Of a stretch of DNA of 5,055 bases, positions 1 through 4,960 are shown one piece after another. The notes under the pieces were generated by a model. The model worked only from the letters and a program-made list of their open reading frames with translations. It was not told where the DNA came from and did not search any database. Origin of the DNA: an uncultured Selenomonadaceae bacterium (GTDB taxonomy: Bacteria; Bacillota; Negativicutes; Selenomonadales; Selenomonadaceae); contig CAJORE010000192.1 in the NCBI GenBank assembly GCA_905236595.1, positions 1 through 5,055 on the forward strand, given 5' to 3'. Made by a program: the position numbers and the translations under genes. The number at the start of each line of letters is the position of its first letter. The first letter of the stretch is position 1.

Positions 1-56
1 ATCTGCGAAGAACCCATGCCGCTGCCGCAAGCCGCGATAACCTTCAACTTTGCCAT
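1..56 (-). CDS. ulaB: PTS ascorbate-type enzyme IIB, N-terminal part only (runs off the window at base 1)
   Basis: The first 18 codons read MAKLKVIAACGSGMGSSQ. This is the start of a PTS IIB domain of the lactose/ascorbate type: a beta strand followed by a phosphate-binding loop C-G-S-G-M-G-S-S. In this family the loop cysteine, here Cys10, takes the phosphate from enzyme IIA and passes it to the sugar carried by IIC. The start is set by AAGGAG (67-72), ten bases ahead of the ATG. It follows ulaA by 77 bases on the same strand, and the adjacent IIC and IIA genes are ascorbate-specific, so UlaB is the natural call. A related galactitol-type IIB has a similar N-terminus and cannot be excluded from 18 residues alone. 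The gene is cut by the window edge, not visibly broken. Confidence 0.85.
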   Translation of the reverse strand, partial: MAKLKVIAACGSGMGSSQ

Positions 57-66
57 TAAAAACACT

Positions 67-106
67 CTCCTTTTTTTTGAAAAGGGGGGCGGTTGGTTAC
101 GCCCCC
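67..106 (-). promoter_or_regulatory. Hairpin plus ulaB ribosome binding site in the ulaA-ulaB gap
   Basis: On the minus strand a 7-bp stem, GGGGGCG with CGCCCCC (85-91 and 100-106, 8-base loop), is followed by a short T run and then the ulaB Shine-Dalgarno AAGGAG (67-72). A second, weaker pairing is possible: CCTTTT (80-85) with AAAAGG (69-74) across a five-base CAAAA loop. It would cover part of the ribosome site and competes with the first stem for bases around 85. The T run is too short for a convincing terminator. Whether this pauses transcription, stabilises the ulaA 3' end or tunes ulaB translation cannot be told from sequence. Confidence 0.45.
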
Positions 107-133
107 GCCAATGTTCGTATTATACCAACAAAC

Positions 134-1621
134 TCAATCAATTACAACATCATCAACGGACACACCCTGTTTTTTCGCCATAATTTCTTTGTATTTGTCA
201 AAGTCCTCGGCGATAACAAAATAAGTATCCTTGTTGCGCTGATAGATAATTTGCGGAATGGCCAACAAAATAACGACGATTGCCGCCACGCCGACGAATT
301 GCAAATTGTTCATGATAACGCCGATAACGGGCCACAGGGTATCCCAGTCGAAGTTACCGTGCCAGCCGCCGAAGTTGCCGGTGGTGAAGTAATAAGCCGC
401 AAAGCCGCCGCCCAGAACTTGAATCATACCGCTGAAGAACGGAATGATCGCCGCTGCGCGAATACCGCCCAACCGATTGGCAAACACGGCAAAGGTCGCA
501 TTATCGAAGAACAACGGAACGAATCCGGAGATTATTAGAATCGGGCTGTTGAATACAATCAGGCCGATAATCGCCAGGAACTGACCCAAGGCACCGAACA
601 AGAAGCCGATGGTGACGGCGTTCGGGTGACCGAAGCCGTAAGTTGCGGCGCAGTCAACAGCCGGGAGCGAACCGGGGAGAAGTTTTTCGGAAATACCCTG
701 GAAAGAATTCGTAAGTTCGGAAACGAACATACGAACACCAAGTTGCAGAATGGTGAGGTAAACAGCGAAGTAGAAAGACTTTTCGACGATGTAGAAAACG
801 AAATTCTGGTTCTTGCCGAAGCTCTTATCAATGCTGTGCATCAAATCCGGCCCCAAAATGGAGATTATCGCACCGAAGAAGATGGTCATCAACACGCCCG
901 TGGCAACGACGTTTTCGTTAAATATCGACAGGAAACCGGGGAGTTTCAAATTGTCCAAAGAATTTTTCGGATCGCCGATTTTTTTGGCGAGCTTAGATAC
1001 GAGGAAGATACCGACCATTTGCTGGTGACCGGTGGCAAATCCGCCGCCTTCGGTGAGTTTGGCGACAGGCTCCACCGTGAGGTTCGAAGCAACCGACCAA
1101 TAAGTACCGAGCAAGACACCCAGCATCAAGACAACCTGCGGATCCTGAAGTTGCGGGAAACAGAACAAAACGAGCCACAAAGCCGTCGAAGATTGCTGCA
1201 CCATAACGTGACCGGTGATAAACAGCGTACGAATCTTCGTATATTTACGGAAGAAAACGAACAGCATATTCATGAAGAACGCGATGAGCAAAACCATCAT
1301 CATCATCGAGAAGGAGCGCCCGGCGTTCTCGACGGACATCTGCGCCGCCGTCTGTCCGAAATACGGGTCAATAACCGCCGCCGAAAGTTCGAAGCGATCC
1401 TTTAAGCCCACCAAGACCGGACGGAAGTTGCCGACCAAGCCGCCCGAAGCGACGCCCAAAATCATGTAACCGACGGTGGCTTTGATGAAACCGGCCAAAC
1501 ATTCGTAGATAGGTTTCCCCAGGAGCAAATATCCGACAAAGACGATAAAGCCGATGAAAAATTGCGGCTTCGTCAAGATATTGTTCTGGAAGAATTCCCA
1601 TATAGACATCAATATGTCCAT
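134..1621 (-). CDS. ulaA: PTS ascorbate transporter, enzyme IIC (membrane permease)
   Basis: Encodes 495 residues, slightly longer than the roughly 465 of E. coli UlaA. The protein is the inner-membrane channel of the L-ascorbate PTS: it moves ascorbate across the membrane while IIB phosphorylates it. It is very hydrophobic with about ten or more membrane segments. Family signatures are easy to see: TGHVMVQQ (136-143), GGFATGHQQ (193-201), LKLPGFLSIFNENVV (225-239) followed by TIFFGAI, DCAATYGFGHPNAV (323-336), and NATFAVFANRLGG (374-386), each recognisably parallel to E. coli UlaA. The C-terminus (about 461-495) is charged and cytoplasmic. The start is the ATG at 1621; a purine-rich AAGGGGG (1634-1640) lies 12 bases upstream, a rather long spacing, so initiation may be weaker than in its neighbours. 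The gene lies between ulaC and ulaB, separated by hairpin-bearing gaps of 130 and 77 bases. No frameshift or missing segment is apparent. Confidence 0.95.
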   Translation of the reverse strand: MDILMSIWEFFQNNILTKPQFFIGFIVFVGYLLLGKPIYECLAGFIKATVGYMILGVASGGLVGNFRPVLVGLKDRFELSAAVIDPYFGQTAAQMSVENAGRSFSMMMMVLLIAFFMNMLFVFFRKYTKIRTLFITGHVMVQQSSTALWLVLFCFPQLQDPQVVLMLGVLLGTYWSVASNLTVEPVAKLTEGGGFATGHQQMVGIFLVSKLAKKIGDPKNSLDNLKLPGFLSIFNENVVATGVLMTIFFGAIISILGPDLMHSIDKSFGKNQNFVFYIVEKSFYFAVYLTILQLGVRMFVSELTNSFQGISEKLLPGSLPAVDCAATYGFGHPNAVTIGFLFGALGQFLAIIGLIVFNSPILIISGFVPLFFDNATFAVFANRLGGIRAAAIIPFFSGMIQVLGGGFAAYYFTTGNFGGWHGNFDWDTLWPVIGVIMNNLQFVGVAAIVVILLAIPQIIYQRNKDTYFVIAEDFDKYKEIMAKKQGVSVDDVVID

Positions 1622-1656
1622 GGTAAGATAAGTCCCCCTTTTATAATACGTTTACC

Positions 1657-1687
1657 GGGCGCGTCGAGATTTATGCCCGACGCGCCC
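1657..1687 (-). terminator. Intercistronic hairpin between ulaC and ulaA (attenuator or mRNA-stability element)
   Basis: A perfect 10-bp GC-rich inverted repeat, GGGCGCGTCG (1657-1666) with CGACGCGCCC (1678-1687), encloses an 11-base loop. It lies 64 bases past the ulaC stop and 35 bases ahead of the ulaA ATG. On the minus strand it is not followed by a proper T run (the next bases read GGTAAACGTATTATAAAAGG), so complete rho-independent termination is unlikely. Partial termination, RNA processing or protection of the upstream ulaC message are the plausible roles; this is inference. Confidence 0.5.
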
Positions 1688-1751
1688 ACGGCATTTTATA
1701 TCATTGACGCAAAAAGCGCAAGGTGTCAAATTAAAAGAACCCTTTTACCGA

Positions 1752-2213
1752 CTATTCTTCCATTGCGGCGCGAACATCATCCATTTTGGCCAACTCTTCC
1801 GGCGTTTTTACTTCCAAAAGCTTGGCCACAAAATCTTCGTTGGAACAAGCCTCGCTCATCGCCATGAGGTTTTCCATGTGTACGGCGTTGTTTACCGACG
1901 CCAAAACGAAAAACAGCCGCGCATCCTTTTCCGGATCGTTCGGGTCGAAGTGAACCGGCTTTTCGGTTTTCATGAAGCAAATCGCGGTATCGTGTACGCC
2001 AAGGCCTTCTTGCGCATGAGGAATACAAATGTTCGGCGCAATAACGATGTAAGGGCCGAGCTCCTCCACCTTTTTGATAATCTCGTTGACGTACAAATCT
2101 TCGCAAGTCCCGTCGGCAATGAGGGGGGCGCAAGCCGCTTTTACTGCGTCGCGCCAATCGTCGAAACCTTCGTGGAAGGAGTAGCGTTTTTTCTCGACAA
2201 ATTCTTTGAACAT
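1752..2213 (-). CDS. ulaC: PTS ascorbate-type enzyme IIA
   Basis: Encodes 153 residues, close to the usual IIA size for the mannitol/fructose/ascorbate fold. This cytoplasmic protein takes phosphate from HPr and hands it to the IIB cysteine. The phosphoacceptor is readily placed: PYIVIAPNICIPHAQEG (54-70), with active-site His66 in the typical P-H-A context; E. coli UlaC uses the equivalent histidine. Further family features are the downstream region with His74 and the FFVLASVNNAVHMENLMAMSEA segment that forms the core beta-alpha unit. The frame is open upstream to a TTG at 2324, but the ATG at 2213 is chosen because it has GGAAAGGAAAG directly ahead, starts with the expected family N-terminus (MFKEFVEKKRYSF), and the upstream extension lies over intercistronic hairpins. 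It is the second gene of the operon, 149 bases after ulaG. Confidence 0.93.
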   Translation of the reverse strand: MFKEFVEKKRYSFHEGFDDWRDAVKAACAPLIADGTCEDLYVNEIIKKVEELGPYIVIAPNICIPHAQEGLGVHDTAICFMKTEKPVHFDPNDPEKDARLFFVLASVNNAVHMENLMAMSEACSNEDFVAKLLEVKTPEELAKMDDVRAAMEE

Positions 2214-2231
2214 AATCTTTCCTTTCCGTTG

Positions 2232-2261
2232 CCGAACCGCAACAACAAAATTCCGAACCGC
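2232..2261 (-). repeat. 9-bp direct repeat, 21-bp period, ahead of ulaC
   Basis: The minus strand carries GCGGTTCGG twice (2253-2261 and 2232-2240) with start points 21 bases apart, i.e. two helical turns. The copy nearer ulaC lies in a small hairpin, GTTGC with GCAAC (2239-2243 and 2228-2232), just before the ulaC ribosome site. The spacing is what a protein binding two half-sites on one face of DNA would want, but no regulator is known here and the repeat could be chance. Confidence 0.4.
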
Positions 2262-2287
2262 GCCGCCGACCGTCAAAATCGGCGGCG
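2261..2287 (-). terminator. Intercistronic hairpin between ulaG and ulaC (attenuator or mRNA-stability element)
   Basis: A perfect 9-bp stem, CGCCGCCGA (2261-2269) with TCGGCGGCG (2279-2287), encloses a 9-base loop. It lies 75 bases past the ulaG stop. Read on the minus strand it is followed after a few bases by a moderately T-rich stretch (GGAATTTTGTTGTTG), which is weak for an intrinsic terminator. An alternative pairing of GCCGAC with GTCGGC, sharing bases with this stem, gives a competing fold. Partial termination or RNA processing that sets lactonase against transporter levels is possible but unproven. Confidence 0.5.
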
Positions 2288-2362
2288 TCGGCCGGACTGT
2301 TACGGCAAACACGTTAAAATTCAATGTTCACCATATCCTAAGCCGCTCTGCGGGACAAAACA

Positions 2363-3463
2363 TCACAGGCAGGAACGGAAGGGAATGTTTTGCGGATATT
2401 CAAAGCAGTCTTCAAAGCCGCGACGATGATGGAAATACATCTTGTCTTTGTCACGCGGGTACATATAACTGCCGCCGACTTGCCAGAAGAAGGGGTGGAA
2501 TTTATATTCGTTGCGATCTTTCTTGAAATCGTAGAGCAAGCGAATCTCTTCGCAGTCGGCCTGGAAGTTCGTCCATACATCCCAATGAATCGGCACGACC
2601 ACTTTGCACTGCAGATTTTCCGCCATACGCAAAACGTCGATGGAGGTCATCTTGTCCTGCATACCGATGGGGTTCTCGCCGAAGGAGCCGAAAGCCACGT
2701 CGATGTCGTAGTCCTTGCCGTGTTTGGCAAAATAAATGGAAAAATGCGAATCGCCGGAGTGGTAAATATTGCCGCCGGGGGTCTTGAGCAAGTAGTTGAC
2801 GGCTTTTTCGTCCATGTCGGTGGGGCATTTGCCGGTCAATTCTTCGCGATTTTCGCTGGTGTCGTCGGTAGTGACGATGCAGGTACGGTCAAAGCTGTCG
2901 AGGCAAACGATTTCTATGTCTTTAATCTTAAAGACATCGCCGGGTTTTACTTCGCGGCAACGTTCGCGGGGTACGCCCCATTTGACCCAGGTTTCGACGG
3001 ATTTTTTGGGGCCGATGAACGGAACGGGAATCTCCTTGCCGTCCTCAATGGTGGTCATGCCGCTTTTAATGACGTGAGCCGCCCATTCAGCCGACATATG
3101 ATCCTGATGATAGTGCGTCGCCAGCACCGCATCAACCTGCTTGAACTTGAAAGGATCAATAACAAAGGGAACGTTGCGAAGGTTGGGTTGCATACTGCGG
3201 CAACCGCACATATTCGCCATTTGATGCCCCGGTTTCATTTTGCCGTCGCCGTGGGTGCGTTTGCCGTTGCCGCACCACAAGTCAATGGTGATGTTGGCAT
3301 TGCCGGGGGTCTTGAACCAAATGCCCGTGCATCCCAGCCACCACATACCGACCTGTCCTTCGGGAATAACCGCATTTTCAATGTCTTCCACGAGCCAAGT
3401 GCCCCATTCGGGGAAAGTGCTCATAATCCAGGATTCCCGCGTGATGTCGTCAATCTTGCTCAT
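2363..3463 (-). CDS. ulaG: L-ascorbate-6-phosphate lactonase (metallo-beta-lactamase fold)
   Basis: Encodes 366 residues against about 354 in E. coli UlaG, with strong similarity end to end from MSKIDDITRESWIMSTFPEWGTW to the RGFEDCF...PF C-terminal tail. The enzyme opens the lactone ring of L-ascorbate-6-phosphate, the product of the PTS, giving 3-keto-L-gulonate-6-phosphate in the cytoplasm. The metal-binding motif is intact: T-H-Y-H-Q-D-H, with His117, His119, Asp121 and His122. YHSGDSH (234-240) supplies the later metal aspartate region, and PIHWDVW (291-297) matches the family's PFHHDIW. The other landmarks MWWLGCTGIW (40-49), PNLRNVPFVIDPF (93-105) and VPFIGPK (147-153) are present. The start is fixed by AGGAGG (3470-3475), six bases ahead of the ATG. 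It is the first gene of the operon and sits about 75 bases downstream of a good promoter. In E. coli ulaG is transcribed divergently from ulaABCDEF; here it leads the transporter genes on one strand. Some bacteria carry UlaG-like phosphodiesterases, but the PTS context supports the lactonase. Confidence 0.95.
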   Translation of the reverse strand: MSKIDDITRESWIMSTFPEWGTWLVEDIENAVIPEGQVGMWWLGCTGIWFKTPGNANITIDLWCGNGKRTHGDGKMKPGHQMANMCGCRSMQPNLRNVPFVIDPFKFKQVDAVLATHYHQDHMSAEWAAHVIKSGMTTIEDGKEIPVPFIGPKKSVETWVKWGVPRERCREVKPGDVFKIKDIEIVCLDSFDRTCIVTTDDTSENREELTGKCPTDMDEKAVNYLLKTPGGNIYHSGDSHFSIYFAKHGKDYDIDVAFGSFGENPIGMQDKMTSIDVLRMAENLQCKVVVPIHWDVWTNFQADCEEIRLLYDFKKDRNEYKFHPFFWQVGGSYMYPRDKDKMYFHHRRGFEDCFEYPQNIPFRSCL

Positions 3464-3498
3464 AATGCCCTCCTAAATTTTGAAGCTTTCGCCGCATA

Positions 3499-3509
3499 TC
3501 GGTAACCGA
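3499..3509. promoter_or_regulatory. Short palindrome in the ulaG leader, possible operator
   Basis: TCGGT-A-ACCGA is a perfect inverted repeat of five bases around one centre base, lying about 30-40 bases into the predicted ulaG transcript. A repressor of the operon could bind here, or the RNA could form a very small, probably unstable hairpin. It is short enough to occur by chance. Confidence 0.25.
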
Positions 3510-3545
3510 ATCAACCGGGCGACGCCGCACTTATTTGATGCCTGC

Positions 3546-3574
3546 ATTATACGATATTTTTTTGCTCACTTCAA
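3546..3574 (-). promoter_or_regulatory. Sigma70-type promoter of the ula operon
   Basis: On the minus strand TTGAAG (3569-3574, four of six consensus bases) is followed by a 17-base spacer and a perfect TATAAT (3546-3551). Transcription would begin near 3538, giving a leader of about 75 bases before ulaG. The region just upstream of the -35 box is very AT-rich, including the palindrome TTTTTTGCAAAAAA (3579-3592), which may act like an UP element or an operator. No regulator gene lies in the window. Confidence 0.75.
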
Positions 3575-3716
3575 GCCTTTTTTTGCAAAAAATGCGCGTG
3601 AAAGCAAGATTTTTTTTAGCAACGCCCATAAAAACGAATTATATGCTCATTTCCTTCGTCAATGTGTCGCCTTCGGCAATCCGCAGACATTGCCAATGGG
3701 CATCCGCCCCAAATGT

Positions 3717-3761
3717 TTATGCGCCGACTGCCGCATCGAAAACGCGGCAGTCGGCGCATAA
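3717..3761. terminator. 18-bp perfect hairpin after the oxidoreductase gene
   Basis: TTATGCGCCGACTGCCGC (3717-3734) pairs perfectly with its complement at 3744-3761 around a 9-base loop (ATCGAAAAC). It is the longest inverted repeat in the window. It begins 39 bases after the stop of the minus-strand oxidoreductase and lies about 140 bases upstream of the ulaG -35 box, so it most likely ends the upstream transcript and separates the two units. Neither strand has a clear T run next to the stem (ATAAACATTTGG on the minus strand, ATAAGAATGAATTTTG on the plus strand), so it is not a textbook intrinsic terminator and could also be a 3'-end-protecting structure. Confidence 0.6.
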
Positions 3762-3800
3762 GAATGAATTTTGATAAACGGTTTTGATATGCGGAAAATT

Positions 3801-4799
3801 TCAGTCGCCGTCGCAAGCAAAGACAATACCGGCTTGTTTTCGTGCTTGTTCGGCTGTTTGCAGGACTGCCAACGATACGTCCAAGCCCTGTTTCATGCAA
3901 TCGTAATCCTTTTCGCGGAAAATTTCGGCAAAATGTTGGAATTCGTGCACCATCCGATGTTCATATCGGTTCAGCTCGTAGCGCGTCGTCACGCCGCTGC
4001 CTCTTAGGCAAACTTCAAAGGCTTTCAATTCGTTGGGGGCGCCCAAGGCGCGAATCCAACCCTTTTCGCCTTGAATAAGAATGAAGCCGGGGCTTTCGGA
4101 GTCTTTGGCGCCGAGCGCGGTAGCCGTAAATCCCTTGTACCGCAACGAAACAATGCCCGAGGTATCGACGCCGTTAAACCCGATGTTGGCCGAATAACTT
4201 GCCTTCTCCGGTACGCCGAACAGACCGATAATAAAATTCAGATTGTATATGTTTATGTCGTACAGCGCTCCGCCGGACAGTTGCGGGTCAAACACGGGCA
4301 TGACCTGCCCGTTTAAGTATTTGTCGTAACGGCTGGAATATTGAGAATAGTTCGCCGTGACGGCGCGAATGTTGCCGATGTTCGGCAACGCTTGGCGGAT
4401 AGCGAAGAAATTCGGAACGTGAAGCAACGTTACCGCCTCAAACACATAAAGATTTTTCGCTAACGCCAATTCGCGCAATTCGCGCACTTCTTCAGCCGTC
4501 GATGCGAACGGTTTTTCGACAATAACGTTCTTGCCTGCCAAAAGAGCGCGTTTGGTGTATTCGTAGTGGACGCTGTTGACAAGACCGACGTACACAAAAT
4601 CGATGGCCGGATTAGCCAAAAGTTCGTCGTAATCGGTGTAAACCGTGGGAATCGAATAAGCGGTCGACAGCGCTTCGGCTTTCTCCCTGCTTGACGGACG
4701 GGCAAAAATCGCCGCGATTTCTATTTCCGGGACGTGCTTTAGCGCAATCAATGCGCCCTCTTTAACGATAAGGCCGGTGCCGAGAATTGCTAACTTCAT
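3801..4799 (-). CDS. Gfo/Idh/MocA-family NAD(P)-dependent oxidoreductase, substrate unknown
   Basis: Encodes 332 residues, the usual family length. The N-terminal Rossmann domain starts at once with MKLAILGTGLIV (G-x-G at 7-9), followed by an AAIFARPSSREKAEALS segment where the adenosine ribose is bound, and DFVYVGLVNSVHYEY (67-81). The sugar-dehydrogenase signature EKPF (95-98) gives the conserved catalytic-site Lys96. The C-terminal alpha/beta domain includes GGALYDINIYNLNFIIGLFG, the family's usual G-x-x-x-D-x-G/N-x-Y region, with Tyr and Asp available for substrate contact. Members oxidise or reduce sugars, inositols and related polyols with NAD(P); this sequence does not reveal the substrate. 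Link to ascorbate use is only by proximity, and an 18-bp hairpin plus a separate promoter lie between it and ulaG. The ATG at 4799 is chosen over a TTG at 4886 because of TAAGGAG nine bases ahead and because the Rossmann motif begins there. The start directly abuts the remains of a flavodoxin-fold gene. Confidence 0.9.
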   Translation of the reverse strand: MKLAILGTGLIVKEGALIALKHVPEIEIAAIFARPSSREKAEALSTAYSIPTVYTDYDELLANPAIDFVYVGLVNSVHYEYTKRALLAGKNVIVEKPFASTAEEVRELRELALAKNLYVFEAVTLLHVPNFFAIRQALPNIGNIRAVTANYSQYSSRYDKYLNGQVMPVFDPQLSGGALYDINIYNLNFIIGLFGVPEKASYSANIGFNGVDTSGIVSLRYKGFTATALGAKDSESPGFILIQGEKGWIRALGAPNELKAFEVCLRGSGVTTRYELNRYEHRMVHEFQHFAEIFREKDYDCMKQGLDVSLAVLQTAEQARKQAGIVFACDGD

Positions 4800-4808
4800 G
4801 GTTGGGTT

Positions 4809-4815
4809 CTCCTTA
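4809..4815 (-). promoter_or_regulatory. Ribosome binding site of the oxidoreductase, overlapping the stop of the broken upstream gene
   Basis: TAAGGAG on the minus strand serves twice: TAA (4813-4815) ends the C-terminal remnant of the flavodoxin-like gene and AAGGAG (4809-4814) is the Shine-Dalgarno for the ATG at 4799, nine bases on. Such overlap indicates that the two genes were once a coupled operon. It decides the 4799 start. Confidence 0.75.
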
Positions 4816-4960
4816 GTTGCGGATAAAATGTGTTGACACCCATTCTTCTTTTTCCGGTAGGCCGAGTTTCTCCTTGCCGAGGGCAATGCTTTTCATCAAA
4901 AACGTCATGTTGCGCGCAAGCGTACGCATGGTTTGAACCGTTGACCATCATGACTTTCAT
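4813..4960 (-). pseudogene. Internally deleted flavodoxin-fold / NADPH-dependent FMN reductase-like gene
   Basis: A good ribosome site (AAGGAAGG, about 4970-4977) precedes the ATG at 4960, which begins MKVMMVNGS, the first beta strand and start of the phosphate loop of flavodoxin-fold reductases (usually MKV-LVNGSPH). The next residues, NHAYACAQHDV..., no longer resemble the family. In the frame offset by one base, open from 4947 to the TAA at 4813, the sequence reads TVQTMRTLARNMTFLMK, then SIALGKEKLGLPEKE and EWVSTHFIRN: a typical C-terminal helix and tail of the same family. So about nine N-terminal and about 42 C-terminal residues remain of a protein normally near 200, with the FMN-binding middle lost. 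The frame from the ATG continues 54 codons to a TGA overlapping the oxidoreductase ATG, so a short nonsense peptide could still be made and couple translation. An assembly error is the alternative explanation. Family assignment rests on memory of typical sequences. Confidence 0.75.

Larger units (their letters stand above)
3464..3800. other. 337-base non-coding region between the oxidoreductase gene and ulaG
   Basis: No gene is supported here. Going in the direction of transcription it holds the 18-bp hairpin (3717-3761), a stretch without recognisable sites (about 3620-3716), an AT-rich block with several A/T tracts (3557-3617), the operon promoter (3546-3574), and the roughly 75-base ulaG leader with a short palindrome. 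Open frames crossing it on the plus strand (for example 3480-3761 and 3535-3774) have no ribosome site or recognisable protein content and run through the hairpin. Confidence 0.7.

Noticed and set aside
626..1405. Plus-strand open frame of 259 codons antisense to ulaA
   Set aside because: The composition (many Arg, Glu, Asn, His) is a reverse-reading artefact of the hydrophobic IIC codons. No ribosome site or motif is present.
1695..1729. Possible internal promoter ahead of ulaA: TTGACA (1724-1729) and TATAAA (1695-1700) on the minus strand
   Set aside because: The hexamers are excellent but 23 bases apart, well beyond the 16-18 normally used, and no better pairing was found with a legal spacer.
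2214..2324. Longer ulaC start at the TTG 2324 (37 extra residues)
   Set aside because: It starts without a ribosome site and runs through the intercistronic hairpin; the ATG at 2213 has a strong site and gives the normal family length.
1704..2429. Plus-strand open frame of 241 codons across ulaC and both flanking gaps
   Set aside because: It is antisense to the confidently assigned IIA gene, runs through two hairpins and has no credible start.
2390..3505. Long plus-strand open frame of 371 codons antisense to ulaG
   Set aside because: It is the mirror of a well-conserved coding sequence. Its protein is rich in Ala/Val/Gly/Phe as expected from reading ulaG backwards, has no ribosome site, and matches nothing I recognise.
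3641..3665. Second promoter-like pair above ulaG: TTGACG and TATAAT on the minus strand
   Set aside because: The spacer is only 13 bases, too short for a sigma70 promoter; the pair at 3546-3574 with 17 bases is far better.
4833..4862. Plus-strand TTGACA as a promoter reading rightward
   Set aside because: No acceptable -10 hexamer lies 16-18 bases downstream, and no plus-strand gene follows.
4800..4886. Longer oxidoreductase start at the TTG 4886 (29 extra residues)
   Set aside because: The extension overlaps the flavodoxin-like remnant in another frame, has no family similarity, and the Rossmann motif begins right at the ATG 4799, which has its own ribosome site.
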